Source of the DNA: a virus
Length of the DNA stretch: 46,272 nt
Strand: one strand, 5' to 3'
Virus record (IMG/VR): IMGVR_UViG_3300022707_000608
Coordinates: 1-46,272 of that record
In this document: positions 8,646 to 16,927 of the stretch, piece after piece
Position numbering within the stretch: the stretch's first letter is position 1
Layout of the letters: every line of letters begins with the position of its first letter
Notes under the pieces: generated by a model
Databases searched by the model: none
What the model was told of the DNA's origin: nothing
What the model saw: only the letters and a program-made list of their open reading frames with translations
Position numbers and translations under genes: made by a program

Positions 8646-9560
8646 ATGCCAAAGCAATATACATACGACTCTACCGTAAGAGTAGAGGATGTACGTGACC
8701 TAATTGCTAACGTCGCAATCAGAAAGACTCCGTTTATTAGTAATATCGGAGTAGCCCCGAACGCTACTGACACAGCTCATTCGTGGTTGCAAGACACTCT
8801 AGAGAACTCTGGAGATAACGCGCAAGTTGAGGGTGCAGACCCAACTTACACGAAGCCGGTAGATCCTACCAAAGCTTCAAACGTTACTCAGATTCTTGAA
8901 GAGCCGTTTCGCATTTCCTGGTCGCAACTGAATGTAAAGCATCATGGTTTTGCTGATCCGTGGTCCTACCACAAAGTCAAAGAAACCATTGCTCTTAAGA
9001 AAGATTTAGAGCACGCTGCACTTTTCGGTACGTTAGCTTCTGGAACTGGTTCTGCTGCACGTCGAATGAATGGCTTGATTGCCTTCATCTCAACGTACAA
9101 AGACGGTTCTAGTTTCTCAGGCAAATTATTGTCTGCATCCATCTTTAACGAGCTTGCTCGTAATGTATGGATCAACAGTGAAATCCTGGGTGGTGTGGCT
9201 CTCGTTGGTTCGTTTCAAAAGAGTAGAATTTCTCAAAATTTTGCTTCTTTCGATTCAGCTAACAGACGTGATATCGTGATTGGTAATAGGACGCTTTCAA
9301 TTCCTATTGATACCATCATCACGGATTACGGTGATTATGAGATTCAGTTATCTCATGAAATGAATACAGAGGTTCCCGATGCAGTTGTGGGATACCAACC
9401 TGACTTTCATAAGATTGCATATCTTATCAATTCCGAACCACAAGCTGTAGAGTTTGCCCCAACTGGAAAAGCCCGTCAAGGGATGATCTGGACACAAGGT
9501 ACTCTAGAGGTTCACGAAGAGAAAACCAATGGTATGGTTCTTAATTTAGCTACCAGCTAA
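8646..9560 (+). CDS. Major capsid protein (DUF5309/SU10-like HK97 fold)
   Basis: 304 residues, AAGGAG before ATG. The N-terminal arm reads VEDVRDLIANVAIRKTPFIS with TPFISNIG at 28-35 and HSWLQDTL at 45-52, closely following the 'D..TPF...IG....HEW..D.L' signature of the DUF5309 family that includes the phage SU10 capsid protein. A central helical segment (KVKETIALKKDLEHAALFGT) is the likely spine helix, and the end is beta-rich. It forms the icosahedral shell. Placed directly after the scaffold and followed by a hairpin, which fits high expression. Confidence 0.88.
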   Translation: MPKQYTYDSTVRVEDVRDLIANVAIRKTPFISNIGVAPNATDTAHSWLQDTLENSGDNAQVEGADPTYTKPVDPTKASNVTQILEEPFRISWSQLNVKHHGFADPWSYHKVKETIALKKDLEHAALFGTLASGTGSAARRMNGLIAFISTYKDGSSFSGKLLSASIFNELARNVWINSEILGGVALVGSFQKSRISQNFASFDSANRRDIVIGNRTLSIPIDTIITDYGDYEIQLSHEMNTEVPDAVVGYQPDFHKIAYLINSEPQAVEFAPTGKARQGMIWTQGTLEVHEEKTNGMVLNLATS

Positions 9561-9588
9561 AATTAAGTCATATTTTTAAGCAGGTTTC

Positions 9589-9615
9589 GGGGAGTTCCCT
9601 GATACAAAACTCCCC
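9589..9615 (+). terminator. Strong hairpin after capsid gene (weak terminator or processing site)
   Basis: GGGGAGTT (9589-9596) and AACTCCCC (9608-9615) form an 8-bp GC-rich stem with an 11-base loop, 29 bases after the capsid stop. No T-tract follows, so it is likely a partial terminator or a 3' stabiliser. The remainder of the 154-base gap (9561-9714) holds no gene that I can support. Confidence 0.55.
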
Positions 9616-9714
9616 AACACTTACAGTAGGTGCTTACTAGATGCCGATAGACGAGTAAGTTAAATGGCGTTGGGTCGCTACCACCTTGACCAGCCTATTT
9701 ATTAGGAGATTGAA

Positions 9715-9867
9715 ATGCCGACACCAAGTAAACGCGAGTCGAAGCAAGATTTTGTAAGTCGTTGCATTCCTCAAGTAATTAGAGAAGGAACGGCTAAAGA
9801 TTCATCTCAAGCAGCAGCAATTTGTTTTAGTATGTTTAGACGTAAGGGGAAAAAGAAAGGAAAATAA
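9715..9867 (+). CDS. Small Cys-containing basic-tail protein
   Basis: 50 residues, AGGAG nine bases before ATG. It begins MPTPSKRESKQDFVSRCIPQ and continues to an AAAICFSMF segment and an RRKGKKKGK tail. The 'SRCI...AICxS' arrangement recurs in small phage proteins encoded near portal and capsid genes and at the N-terminus of some prohead proteases; its function is not established. It begins a run of three successive tiny basic genes behind the capsid gene. Confidence 0.65.
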   Translation: MPTPSKRESKQDFVSRCIPQVIREGTAKDSSQAAAICFSMFRRKGKKKGK

Positions 9868-9869
9868 TC

Positions 9870-9995
9870 ATGGCTGGAATTCTAAGAAATGTTAAAAAGG
9901 TAGGAAAAGGTAATGGTCCACAACCCGTGAAAAAGGGTCGTAAGAAAATGGGTAATCCAAGAGGTGTGCCTTTTCGTAAGATGGGACGTAGATAA
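9870..9995 (+). CDS. Tiny Lys/Arg/Gly-rich protein
   Basis: 41 residues, starting two bases after the previous stop. It consists mainly of K, R, G, V and P with patches such as KKVGKGNG and KKGRKKMGN, has no acidic residue and ends FRKMGRR. Such a composition suggests a nucleic-acid-binding, possibly packaged, peptide. It is too short for a recognisable family. The next gene starts two bases after its stop. Confidence 0.55.
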   Translation: MAGILRNVKKVGKGNGPQPVKKGRKKMGNPRGVPFRKMGRR

Positions 9996-9997
9996 TA

Positions 9998-10117
9998 ATG
10001 CCTAGTCATAGCGTCCCTAGAAGGCGTAGGGGTGGATCTAAAATGACGGGTACACGTAAATCAAGAATTGGGGGATTTAAGAGGCGTGGGAGAAGAAAAC
10101 GCAGGAAACGTAGATAA
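9998..10117 (+). CDS. Protamine-like arginine-rich mini-protein
   Basis: 39 residues, ATG two bases after the previous stop. The sequence is dominated by arginine: RRRRGG near residue 8 and GFKRRGRRKRRKRR at the C-terminus, with no acidic residue. This is the composition of protamines or of DNA-condensing virion peptides such as the microvirus J protein. Together with the two preceding basic mini-genes, and right after the capsid gene, it suggests a packaged DNA-neutralising peptide; there is no direct proof. It overlaps the start of the next gene. Confidence 0.6.
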   Translation: MPSHSVPRRRRGGSKMTGTRKSRIGGFKRRGRRKRRKRR

Positions 10118-10589
10118 AAGACCTAGATATCCTGATGGTCTATTAATTAGCGATCATCCTGATGCCAAGGAAATTGCAGAACACAAGGAATTTTATTTAC
10201 AGTATCTACAACAAGAAGAACTTGAAGTGTTACAGGGTCTTAAGGATCATCAAGTATTTCAAGCTTTTAAACAATACGCAAGACCTAAAAGCAAAGAAGA
10301 TGCTATTACCACAGCAATTGAATGGTGGATGAAATGGTATCCACAAGAAGTTAAAGAGTTTGAATTCTATATAGATCGACACAAAGCAGTTTTAGCAAAT
10401 GCAAAAGGCTTTAGTCACGATAAAGCCAAGTTACACATGTGGCAAGGCAGTATGCCACAGACTGTGAAGAAGTTGTTGGAAATGGTTGATCCTGATTTCT
10501 TCCGTATTGATAGCAAAGGTAAGAATCCAGGGTATTCAGCATTTTATAAAATTTATACCAAAGCACGTATTGGGGGGCAGCATGGTTGA
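10086..10589 (+). CDS. Unknown helical protein
   Basis: About 167 residues from GTG 10086; a TTG at 10068 is also in frame, and the start is uncertain because both overlap the protamine-like gene. The product is soluble and helical, rich in Lys, Glu and aromatic residues (TTAIEWWMKWYPQEVKEFEF in the middle). No domain is recognised. Its stop overlaps the next start by eight bases, so the two proteins are probably made together. Confidence 0.6.
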   Translation: MGEENAGNVDKRPRYPDGLLISDHPDAKEIAEHKEFYLQYLQQEELEVLQGLKDHQVFQAFKQYARPKSKEDAITTAIEWWMKWYPQEVKEFEFYIDRHKAVLANAKGFSHDKAKLHMWQGSMPQTVKKLLEMVDPDFFRIDSKGKNPGYSAFYKIYTKARIGGQHG

Positions 10590-13461
10590 TAAAAAATTTA
10601 CGATTTCGTTGGTTATGATAGCAAAAAACGAAGAAGCCAACTTACCGGCATTGTTAGAAACCACGAAATCACTTGTAGACGAGATCATTGTCGTTGATAC
10701 TGGTTCAACGGATAAAACTGTTGAAATCGCAAAGTCTTATGGTGCCAAAGTCTTTGAAGAAGGAGATCGGTTTTGTCGAATTCTTGGACCAGAACACGTA
10801 AAGTTTTTTAAGGAACACGGAGTTGAAGTCAAAGAAGGCGAGAAGATATTTGATTTCGGTGCAGCCAGAACTTATTCATTTACTAAACCTACCAAAGATT
10901 TCATTATCTGGTTAGACGGAGACGATCTTTTAGTAGGTGCGAATAAGCTCAAAGACATTATCAATCTTAATCTAGATCCACAGAAACAAACTGGCATTCA
11001 TTTACTTTATAAGTATGAGCAAGATGAAAACGGAATATCACTTACTGAGCATTATAGGGAACGCGTGTTACCCAACAACGGTAAGTTCCGGTGGCAGGGG
11101 ATACTCCACGAAGTCCTGGTGCCAGATATTGAAACCAAATATATTAACGTAGATCCTATTGATTGTCACGTACAGCATGTCACTACAATAGGCAGTACAC
11201 GCAAGAATGATTCGGTAATGAGGAATACGAAGACCCTGTTGTATGATCTTCATCGACAAGGCAAGGAACCCGATCCCAGGACTCTGTTCTACTTAGGTGA
11301 GGCGTTCAAGTTGTTGAAGAATGACAAGGCTCTCAAATTCTATTTACAATATGTGGATTTAAGTGGATGGGATGAAGAACAGTGTCTAGCCAGTACACGT
11401 ATTGCTGACCTTTATATGCTTCAAGGCGATAACCAAAAGGCTCTGGATTGGAGTTACAAAGCAATTCAATATAAACCAGATTTTCCGATTGGTTATATTG
11501 CGGTCGCCACAGCTTATTATGCAATGGAAAAGTGGCCTGAGTGTGAGCAGTTCGCTTCTTTAGCTTTAAAGACTGAGCAACCTCATACAATGACGCTTAT
11601 TAACGACAAACACAATCTCTTTACACCGAATTTATTATTAGCCGAAGCCAGTTGGAAACAACATAAAGTTAAGAGTGCAATTAAATACTGCGACAAATGT
11701 TTTGAATATGATCCCAAGAATGCACGTATTAAGACTATCAAACTTACGTGTCTACGCACTATCAAAGAAGAGGACATTGCAGCAGCAGTTAAGACACTTG
11801 GGGATTACTTGGTTGAAGAAGGTGATGTCCTTAAAGCATGTAGATTAGTTGAATCGGCTATCCCTATTACTCACGAAGACGATCCAAGGATAGAACATCT
11901 CAAACATGCCTATGGACATACTTTCAAAGACCGAGTTTTTAAAGCCAGTGTACGGGATCTGAACAGCAAACTCGATCCTAAAGTTGAGATCAGTCCTGAG
12001 TACTTGATGATGTTTAATGATATCCTGAAGTTTAAACCTGAGACTATTATTCTTTATACACCTGATGAATTGTTGATGAATTGGTTGGGAAGCAAGTTAC
12101 CTAAAACAAAAATTGTTAGATACAATAAACAATCGTTTGAAAATAAAGAGCAAGGAGACATGTTGATTTTAGATAACATGTTTCATAGTGATGGAGACTT
12201 ACGTAATACTTTAGAACAATTGGAATATCAACATAATCCTGAACAAATTATTTTAACTACACCACATTATTATCGAGATGGTGTTTATCCTTTGAATGTG
12301 GCGAGACTAGAAACGGTGCTTCAAGATAAATATGTTTGGATGCTTACACCACTTCCAAATAAGATGTTGTATATTTGTTATAGTTCTTCCGATACAATTT
12401 ATAAGTTGGACATAGCATTTATTTGTGGAGGCTCACACGAAGATTGGGGACCACTTAGTATCTACACAGGTATTGGTGGTAGTGAAGAAGCTACGATTTA
12501 TTTGACCGAAGAGTTGGCTGCATTAAAACACAATGTCACGGTTTGGTCACAGGTACCGTATGAATGCATATACAAGGGTGTGAGATGGAAAAGACACACT
12601 ACTTTACATCGTGGACAAGTATTTGATATTGCGGTATTATGGCGTATTCCGCATTATCTAGATGACTACAATTTCAAAGCCGAGAAGACATTCTTATGGC
12701 TACATGACGTTCCCCAGGAATTCTGGTTCACGAACGAACGTCTCAAGAAAGTTGATAAGATATTTGCTTTGAGTCAATACCACAAAAGTTTGTTACCAAA
12801 GAATCTCCAAGACATTACAATTGTCACACGCAATGGCGTGGACTTGGATCAGTTTAAGACCGCAGTAAAACGTGATCCTAATAAAGTTATTTACACAAGT
12901 TCTTATGACCGAGGGTTGGAGCATCTGCTTAAGATTTGGCCTGAAGTAAAAGCAGCCGTTCCTAAAGCAGAACTCCATATTTATTATGGATGGGGGACGT
13001 TTGATTCACTCAGACAAGACGCTCCCTTTAAACGTTGGAAGTCAGAAATGATGCAGCTCATGTACGATCTAGATGGTGTGTTTGAGCATGGGCGCATAGG
13101 ACAATTAGAACTGGCTAAGGAATATCAGTCAGCCAGCATCTTTGCTTATCCCTGTCACTTTGAGGAGATCAGTTGTATCTCAGCCATGAAGTCGCAGGTA
13201 GCAGGATGTGTCCCCCTCACTACTGACTATGCTGCGTTGGCTGAGACTAATTTATTCAGCATTAATAGGATAAAAGGTAATCCTAAGAACAACCTTGAAG
13301 TATTAACAGCTTTTAGAGATAAATTGATTGCATTCTTAAGAACTGACTGTGATAGAAAAATGATTAGTGATAAAGCTAAGAAATCATTTTCTTGGACCGC
13401 AGTTGCTAAAGATTGGAACGTTCATTTTGAAAATGAACTGAAAGAGGGGAACAATGACTGA
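10582..13461 (+). CDS. Large fused glycosyltransferase: GT2 + TPR + GT-B
   Basis: 959 residues from ATG 10582; GGGGGG at 10572-10577 sets this start, not the earlier in-frame ATG at 10486. Residues 1-230 are a GT2 domain (ISLVMIAKNEEANLP, IIVVDTGSTDKT, and DGDD as DxD, like SunS and LPS-core glucosyltransferases). Residues about 250-440 are TPR-like helical repeats (FYLGEAFKLLKNDKALKFYL, YMLQGDNQKALDWSYKA). The C-terminal third is GT4-like: GGSEEATIYLTEELAALKHNV, TRNGVDLDQF, IYTSSYDRGLEHLL and the E-rich site FEEISCISAM. It lies among virion genes, so it may glycosylate a virion protein or host surface glycan. The two active sites suggest stepwise addition of two sugars. Confidence 0.8.
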   Translation: MVDKKFTISLVMIAKNEEANLPALLETTKSLVDEIIVVDTGSTDKTVEIAKSYGAKVFEEGDRFCRILGPEHVKFFKEHGVEVKEGEKIFDFGAARTYSFTKPTKDFIIWLDGDDLLVGANKLKDIINLNLDPQKQTGIHLLYKYEQDENGISLTEHYRERVLPNNGKFRWQGILHEVLVPDIETKYINVDPIDCHVQHVTTIGSTRKNDSVMRNTKTLLYDLHRQGKEPDPRTLFYLGEAFKLLKNDKALKFYLQYVDLSGWDEEQCLASTRIADLYMLQGDNQKALDWSYKAIQYKPDFPIGYIAVATAYYAMEKWPECEQFASLALKTEQPHTMTLINDKHNLFTPNLLLAEASWKQHKVKSAIKYCDKCFEYDPKNARIKTIKLTCLRTIKEEDIAAAVKTLGDYLVEEGDVLKACRLVESAIPITHEDDPRIEHLKHAYGHTFKDRVFKASVRDLNSKLDPKVEISPEYLMMFNDILKFKPETIILYTPDELLMNWLGSKLPKTKIVRYNKQSFENKEQGDMLILDNMFHSDGDLRNTLEQLEYQHNPEQIILTTPHYYRDGVYPLNVARLETVLQDKYVWMLTPLPNKMLYICYSSSDTIYKLDIAFICGGSHEDWGPLSIYTGIGGSEEATIYLTEELAALKHNVTVWSQVPYECIYKGVRWKRHTTLHRGQVFDIAVLWRIPHYLDDYNFKAEKTFLWLHDVPQEFWFTNERLKKVDKIFALSQYHKSLLPKNLQDITIVTRNGVDLDQFKTAVKRDPNKVIYTSSYDRGLEHLLKIWPEVKAAVPKAELHIYYGWGTFDSLRQDAPFKRWKSEMMQLMYDLDGVFEHGRIGQLELAKEYQSASIFAYPCHFEEISCISAMKSQVAGCVPLTTDYAALAETNLFSINRIKGNPKNNLEVLTAFRDKLIAFLRTDCDRKMISDKAKKSFSWTAVAKDWNVHFENELKEGNND

Positions 13462-13759
13462 ACCAGTGAAAGATACCAGGGAATTAACAGTAGAAGGTCA
13501 TATCAATGAGGTGAAGCAACATTTTAAGGAACCTCATTTTGCTACCATGCCCGAAGATTTGGTAACAAAGTGTAGGGAACTTTATGATATCGCAGCACGT
13601 GAGAACCCTGAAGATCCTGTGGGTTGGATTGTGGACTTCAATTCTCATTATCCTATAAACTTTGAAATGGGTACGGAATCAAGTCGTGTTGGCAAGATTC
13701 TGGAGTGTGCTAAGATCGCATTGAAAAAGGAAGCAGCTAAAAAACCAAAGGCTAAATAA
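13454..13759 (+). CDS. Unknown acidic/basic helical protein
   Basis: 101 residues; the start overlaps the glycosyltransferase stop by eight bases and GAGGGG precedes it. Helical, with a Lys/Ala-rich tail (IALKKEAAKKPKAK). No motif or TM segment is seen. Possibly a chaperone or minor structural protein; function unknown. Confidence 0.6.
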   Translation: MTEPVKDTRELTVEGHINEVKQHFKEPHFATMPEDLVTKCRELYDIAARENPEDPVGWIVDFNSHYPINFEMGTESSRVGKILECAKIALKKEAAKKPKAK

Positions 13760-13761
13760 AC

Positions 13762-14181
13762 ATGTCTGGTAATAATGAGTGGTTAGAGTATAATCTAAAA
13801 CCCTTGCTTAATACAGTCATATCTTTATTGGCTTCGTTAGGCGCGAACATGGGCAATATCTTGGCTGAGGGTGAATTAGCGTCTTCAGTTGTTGGAGATA
13901 ATGATATCGTGTCTTTAACCAATACAGAGTCAGCAAGTATTTTTGTAAGTGCTGCAATAGGTACTTCAAATGATACAGGGTCCTGGAAGTTCGAGCTTCC
14001 AGATGGTGTAGGTACTAAAACTATTATCAAACGTACTTCACATCAAGCACCGAATGTGGTATATCAATTTGTACCTACTCCATTCTTACTGGCGGTAGGT
14101 GAAACCGTTACTTTAAAACAAGTTCATACAAAAACAGGTAAGACAGCAAAAGGCTTTATTATAGCTTATAAAACGTCGTAA
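13762..14181 (+). CDS. Beta-rich virion-type protein, no signal peptide
   Basis: 139 residues starting two bases after the previous stop. After an N-terminal helix (NTVISLLASLGANMGNIL) the rest is alternating beta strands with many Thr, Ser and Val, resembling decoration or tail-fibre beta-sandwich domains. It is the first of a run of beta-rich genes that extends to about 19 kb. No specific family is recognised. Confidence 0.6.
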   Translation: MSGNNEWLEYNLKPLLNTVISLLASLGANMGNILAEGELASSVVGDNDIVSLTNTESASIFVSAAIGTSNDTGSWKFELPDGVGTKTIIKRTSHQAPNVVYQFVPTPFLLAVGETVTLKQVHTKTGKTAKGFIIAYKTS

Positions 14182-14210
14182 AATCATTGGGGGAAAAAAG
14201 GAGAAACAAA

Positions 14211-15338
14211 ATGAACATAAAGAAAATAATGTTAGCGTTGTTGCTGACTGTGTTATTGCCATTAGCGAGTGCTAACGCTTCTGATCCTGATGCGAATCAG
14301 CCAGTGCGTCTCAATGATGGTACGAACGACTTTGGTTTTGCAGTTGCAAATCCGGTAGAAGTACAAATCGGTGATGGAACTGACACTGCTACAGTCACAG
14401 GCTCTGGTGAATTGAATGTGATCCTGGGTGCTAATTCTGGCGTTGATATTGGTGATGTAGATGTAACCAGTGTTATTCCAGGTGTAGGTGCTACAAACTT
14501 AGGTAAAGCTGAGGATGCTGCTCATACTACTGGTGATGTCGGAGTATTAGGGCTTTCAGTTCGTAGAGATGCGGACACGTCGTTAGTTGATACTGACGGT
14601 GATTACGCGCCATTGCAGGTCAATGCGACAGGTGCTTTGAAAGTGGAAATTGTTGAAAGTGTTTCTACAGGAGGTACGTCTGCGGTCGATGACTCAGCGT
14701 TTACGGTAGCTGTTGATTCCGTGACTCCAGTAGGTTATTTGGCAGATGAAACCACGCCTGATAGCGTAGATGAAGGTGATGTTGGTTTAGCTCGTATGAC
14801 ATTAGATAGAAAAGTATTGAATGTCATTGTTGATGCTACGACTGATTCACAACGTCTAGCTATCAATTCAAGTGGTGAAGCACAAGTAGATGTGGCTGCA
14901 CATGCACTCACAAATGCGAATGCGGTGCCAATCAGCAAAGACAATAGTGCAAACAGTGAAACTAATCCTATCTTCGTACAAGATACTGACCAAATCGTCA
15001 GTTCTAACGAAGTCCACGATTACGATACTGCTGCTGCTGTAGCTGCTGCTGCAACAAGCAATCACGATTACACAGTAGTTGGTACTACGTTCTTTCTTAA
15101 GAGCGTGACTTTTGCTGCTGGTCGTGCTGGAAAGTTTGAAATTCAAACTGGTCCAATTGCATCTTTAGTAACGGTTAAAACGGGTTTTACGAGTCCATCA
15201 ACACCGACTCAAACCGTTGTATTTGATCCAGCTAGAGAAGTTCCTGTAACATCTACTGGTACTGTTCGTGTTATTCGCACGAATCGTTCTCTAGTAGCGC
15301 AAGACGTGTATAGTACAATCGAAGGTTTTGATGTCTAA
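14211..15338 (+). CDS. Secreted beta-repeat virion or fibre-type protein with signal peptide
   Basis: 375 residues from ATG 14211, set by AAGGAG at 14198-14203; the upstream in-frame ATG has no site. Residues 1-23 are a textbook Sec signal peptide (NIKK, then IMLALLLTVLLPLA, cleavage after SANA, mature end SDPDANQ). The mature part has repeated 'DG...L.V...G.L.V' units (for example DTDGDYAPLQVNATGALKV), as in tail-fibre and surface proteins, an alanine-rich stretch near 285-300, and a C-terminal beta domain. It is likely a receptor-binding or decoration protein, but the export signal is odd for a cytoplasmically assembled phage. Followed by a terminator-like hairpin. Confidence 0.7.
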   Translation: MNIKKIMLALLLTVLLPLASANASDPDANQPVRLNDGTNDFGFAVANPVEVQIGDGTDTATVTGSGELNVILGANSGVDIGDVDVTSVIPGVGATNLGKAEDAAHTTGDVGVLGLSVRRDADTSLVDTDGDYAPLQVNATGALKVEIVESVSTGGTSAVDDSAFTVAVDSVTPVGYLADETTPDSVDEGDVGLARMTLDRKVLNVIVDATTDSQRLAINSSGEAQVDVAAHALTNANAVPISKDNSANSETNPIFVQDTDQIVSSNEVHDYDTAAAVAAAATSNHDYTVVGTTFFLKSVTFAAGRAGKFEIQTGPIASLVTVKTGFTSPSTPTQTVVFDPAREVPVTSTGTVRVIRTNRSLVAQDVYSTIEGFDV

Positions 15339-15350
15339 ATAGGATAAAAT

Positions 15351-15378
15351 GGGAGAGGCTTCGGCTTCTCCCTTTCCT
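15351..15378 (+). terminator. Intrinsic terminator with C(UUCG)G loop
   Basis: GGGAGAGGC (15351-15359), loop TTCG (15360-15363), GCTTCTCCC (15364-15372) with one G-U pair, followed by TTTCC. The nine-pair stem with a UUCG tetraloop is exceptionally stable. The short T-run suggests partial termination, lowering expression of the downstream genes. It also makes the ATG at 15349 an unlikely start for the next gene. Confidence 0.65.
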
Positions 15379-15390
15379 ATAGGGGGAGAT

Positions 15391-16095
15391 ATGATAAATT
15401 TTATGCGGTTCGGGGTTTTATGCACAAACACTCTAATAGTGTGCTTATTTTTATACGCAACGAGTGTGTTTGCAAGTGATCCAGATGCAACAAATCGAAC
15501 CATCGTAGTTAATGAAGATGGAGTTGTAGTAGATGTAATCAATGATGGTACCTTTGAACGCCTTGCTGTAGATGCTAATATAACCAATATAGAAACTACT
15601 GTTGAAGTAAGACCTGGAACATTTATTGCCGAACCTGCTGTAGACAGTGGATCTAGTAGTGATTTAAATATTGATGGTTCAAGTACTCCTGTTGTATTTA
15701 ATATCGTTCCAAATTCAGGAAAAAAGTTTTTCGTTCATAGAGTTATAATTGTAATACAAGATCAAGGTATTTCTTTTCTTAAGTTTGGTGGAATTACTGG
15801 AGGACTTACGAATGGTGTTGCTGTTGAAGTACAAGAAGGTGGAGAATCAATTAGAGATATAGGAGCCTTTGGTAATATTAAACTTAATTCACAATTTTCT
15901 TTTGGAGGGGGAGGCATTTCATTAACTTCTGCCTCAACCGATTTATTTCAGGTAACTTTTGATATCGCAGCAGTTGGTACTGCATTTGAATTAGTTGACT
16001 CTGATAGTGATTTTTTAAGATTCACGGTTAATGATAATTTGACAACGATTGACCAATTTAAAATTGTAGCTCAAGGATATGAGGTAGATGAATAA
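15391..16095 (+). CDS. Secreted beta-sandwich virion-type protein with signal peptide
   Basis: 234 residues from ATG 15391, with AGGGGGAG at 15381-15388. Residues 1-28 form a signal peptide (hydrophobic LIVCLFLYA, cleavage after SVFA, mature start SDPDATN, matching the SDPDAN start of the upstream protein). The next part has DG..V.V units; the C-terminal 130 residues read GKKFFVHRVIIVIQDQG and LRFTVNDNLTTIDQFKIVAQG, the pattern of a beta-sandwich seen in several phage tail-associated proteins. Its stop overlaps the next start (TAATG). Likely a fibre or decoration component. Confidence 0.65.
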   Translation: MINFMRFGVLCTNTLIVCLFLYATSVFASDPDATNRTIVVNEDGVVVDVINDGTFERLAVDANITNIETTVEVRPGTFIAEPAVDSGSSSDLNIDGSSTPVVFNIVPNSGKKFFVHRVIIVIQDQGISFLKFGGITGGLTNGVAVEVQEGGESIRDIGAFGNIKLNSQFSFGGGGISLTSASTDLFQVTFDIAAVGTAFELVDSDSDFLRFTVNDNLTTIDQFKIVAQGYEVDE

Positions 16096-16556
16096 TGCCT
16101 AAACAAATAGGAATTGTAGGTCCAGATGGTAAAATTGTTACAGTTACAACTGATGGTTCAAAACAACGATTAGATGTTAAATCAACAGCAGACTTTTCAG
16201 GAACAATTAAAACATTTGATGTTGGAACAAAAGTTAATAAATTTGTAGCGACTTCTCCATCATCACATCCAACTACACTTGTTTCACATACTGTTGCAAC
16301 AGGAAAGAATTTATATATCGAAAATTGGCAAGCAGGATCGGTTGATAATATTAAGATGGTGCTTGAATTTAGAATTGGTGGAGTTGTTAAAGATAAATTT
16401 GGATTTCATACAGTTAATAAAAACAACTATGTATTTAAACCATTTGGAATTTTTTCTCCTATTAAAGCTGCTTCTGGAGTAGTAGTTGAAATTGTCAGTA
16501 TATCAGGTGATACTGATAAAGAAGTTATAATATCATTTAATGGAACGGAAATATAA
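16095..16556 (+). CDS. Beta-rich tail-associated protein, no signal peptide
   Basis: 153 residues, TAATG overlap with the preceding gene. The N-terminus IGIVGPDGKIVTVTTDGSK resembles the mature N-terminal units of the two upstream secreted proteins (DG..V.V..DG...RL.V), but there is no signal peptide. The remainder is a beta sandwich (KNLYIENWQAG, KMVLEFRIGGVVKDKFGFH). Likely a structural paralogue of its neighbour and part of the same fibre or decoration module. The next gene starts in a TAATG overlap. Confidence 0.6.
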   Translation: MPKQIGIVGPDGKIVTVTTDGSKQRLDVKSTADFSGTIKTFDVGTKVNKFVATSPSSHPTTLVSHTVATGKNLYIENWQAGSVDNIKMVLEFRIGGVVKDKFGFHTVNKNNYVFKPFGIFSPIKAASGVVVEIVSISGDTDKEVIISFNGTEI

Positions 16557-16915
16557 TGGCTAAAACAATTAAAAATGGATTTATAGATGAAGATACAACA
16601 TTTCCAGTTAACGTATGGATTCCTGCTAACAATAAACATGTAAGAATTTTTTCTATTACAGGTTTTATATTGAATCGTGTTGCTGCTAAAGATGTAATAC
16701 TTAAAATACAAATAGATATAGATGGAGGACTGAAAGATATCGCAGTAATTGGAATACGAGGTGAAGCATTTCAAAATATTGTTGTGCCTATTCCACATGA
16801 TTTAGAAACTGATATTGGAGATGGTACAGCACCAGCAATAAAATTAATTGAGTTAGGTGCTAGTAATAGTACTGATTGGGACGGATTTTTTGCAGTTATT
16901 GGAGAAGAAGTTTAA
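16556..16915 (+). CDS. Small beta-rich tail-associated protein
   Basis: 119 residues, TAATG overlap with the previous gene. Predicted to be almost all beta strands (KHVRIFSITGFILNRV, DVILKIQIDIDGGLKDIAV) ending in an acidic DWDGFFAVIGEEV. No signal peptide. Similar size and texture to the two genes that follow the same pattern; a minor fibre, decoration or adhesion-domain protein is plausible. Confidence 0.6.
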   Translation: MAKTIKNGFIDEDTTFPVNVWIPANNKHVRIFSITGFILNRVAAKDVILKIQIDIDGGLKDIAVIGIRGEAFQNIVVPIPHDLETDIGDGTAPAIKLIELGASNSTDWDGFFAVIGEEV

Positions 16916-16927
16916 AAGGAGAACGAA

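Noticed and set aside
9561-9714. Possible tRNA or small RNA after the capsid gene
   Set aside because: No cloverleaf or T-loop sequence was found; only the hairpin has support.
15349-15390. Earlier ATG for the second secreted protein
   Set aside because: It lies in the UUCG hairpin and lacks a site; the ATG at 15391 has AGGGGGAG.
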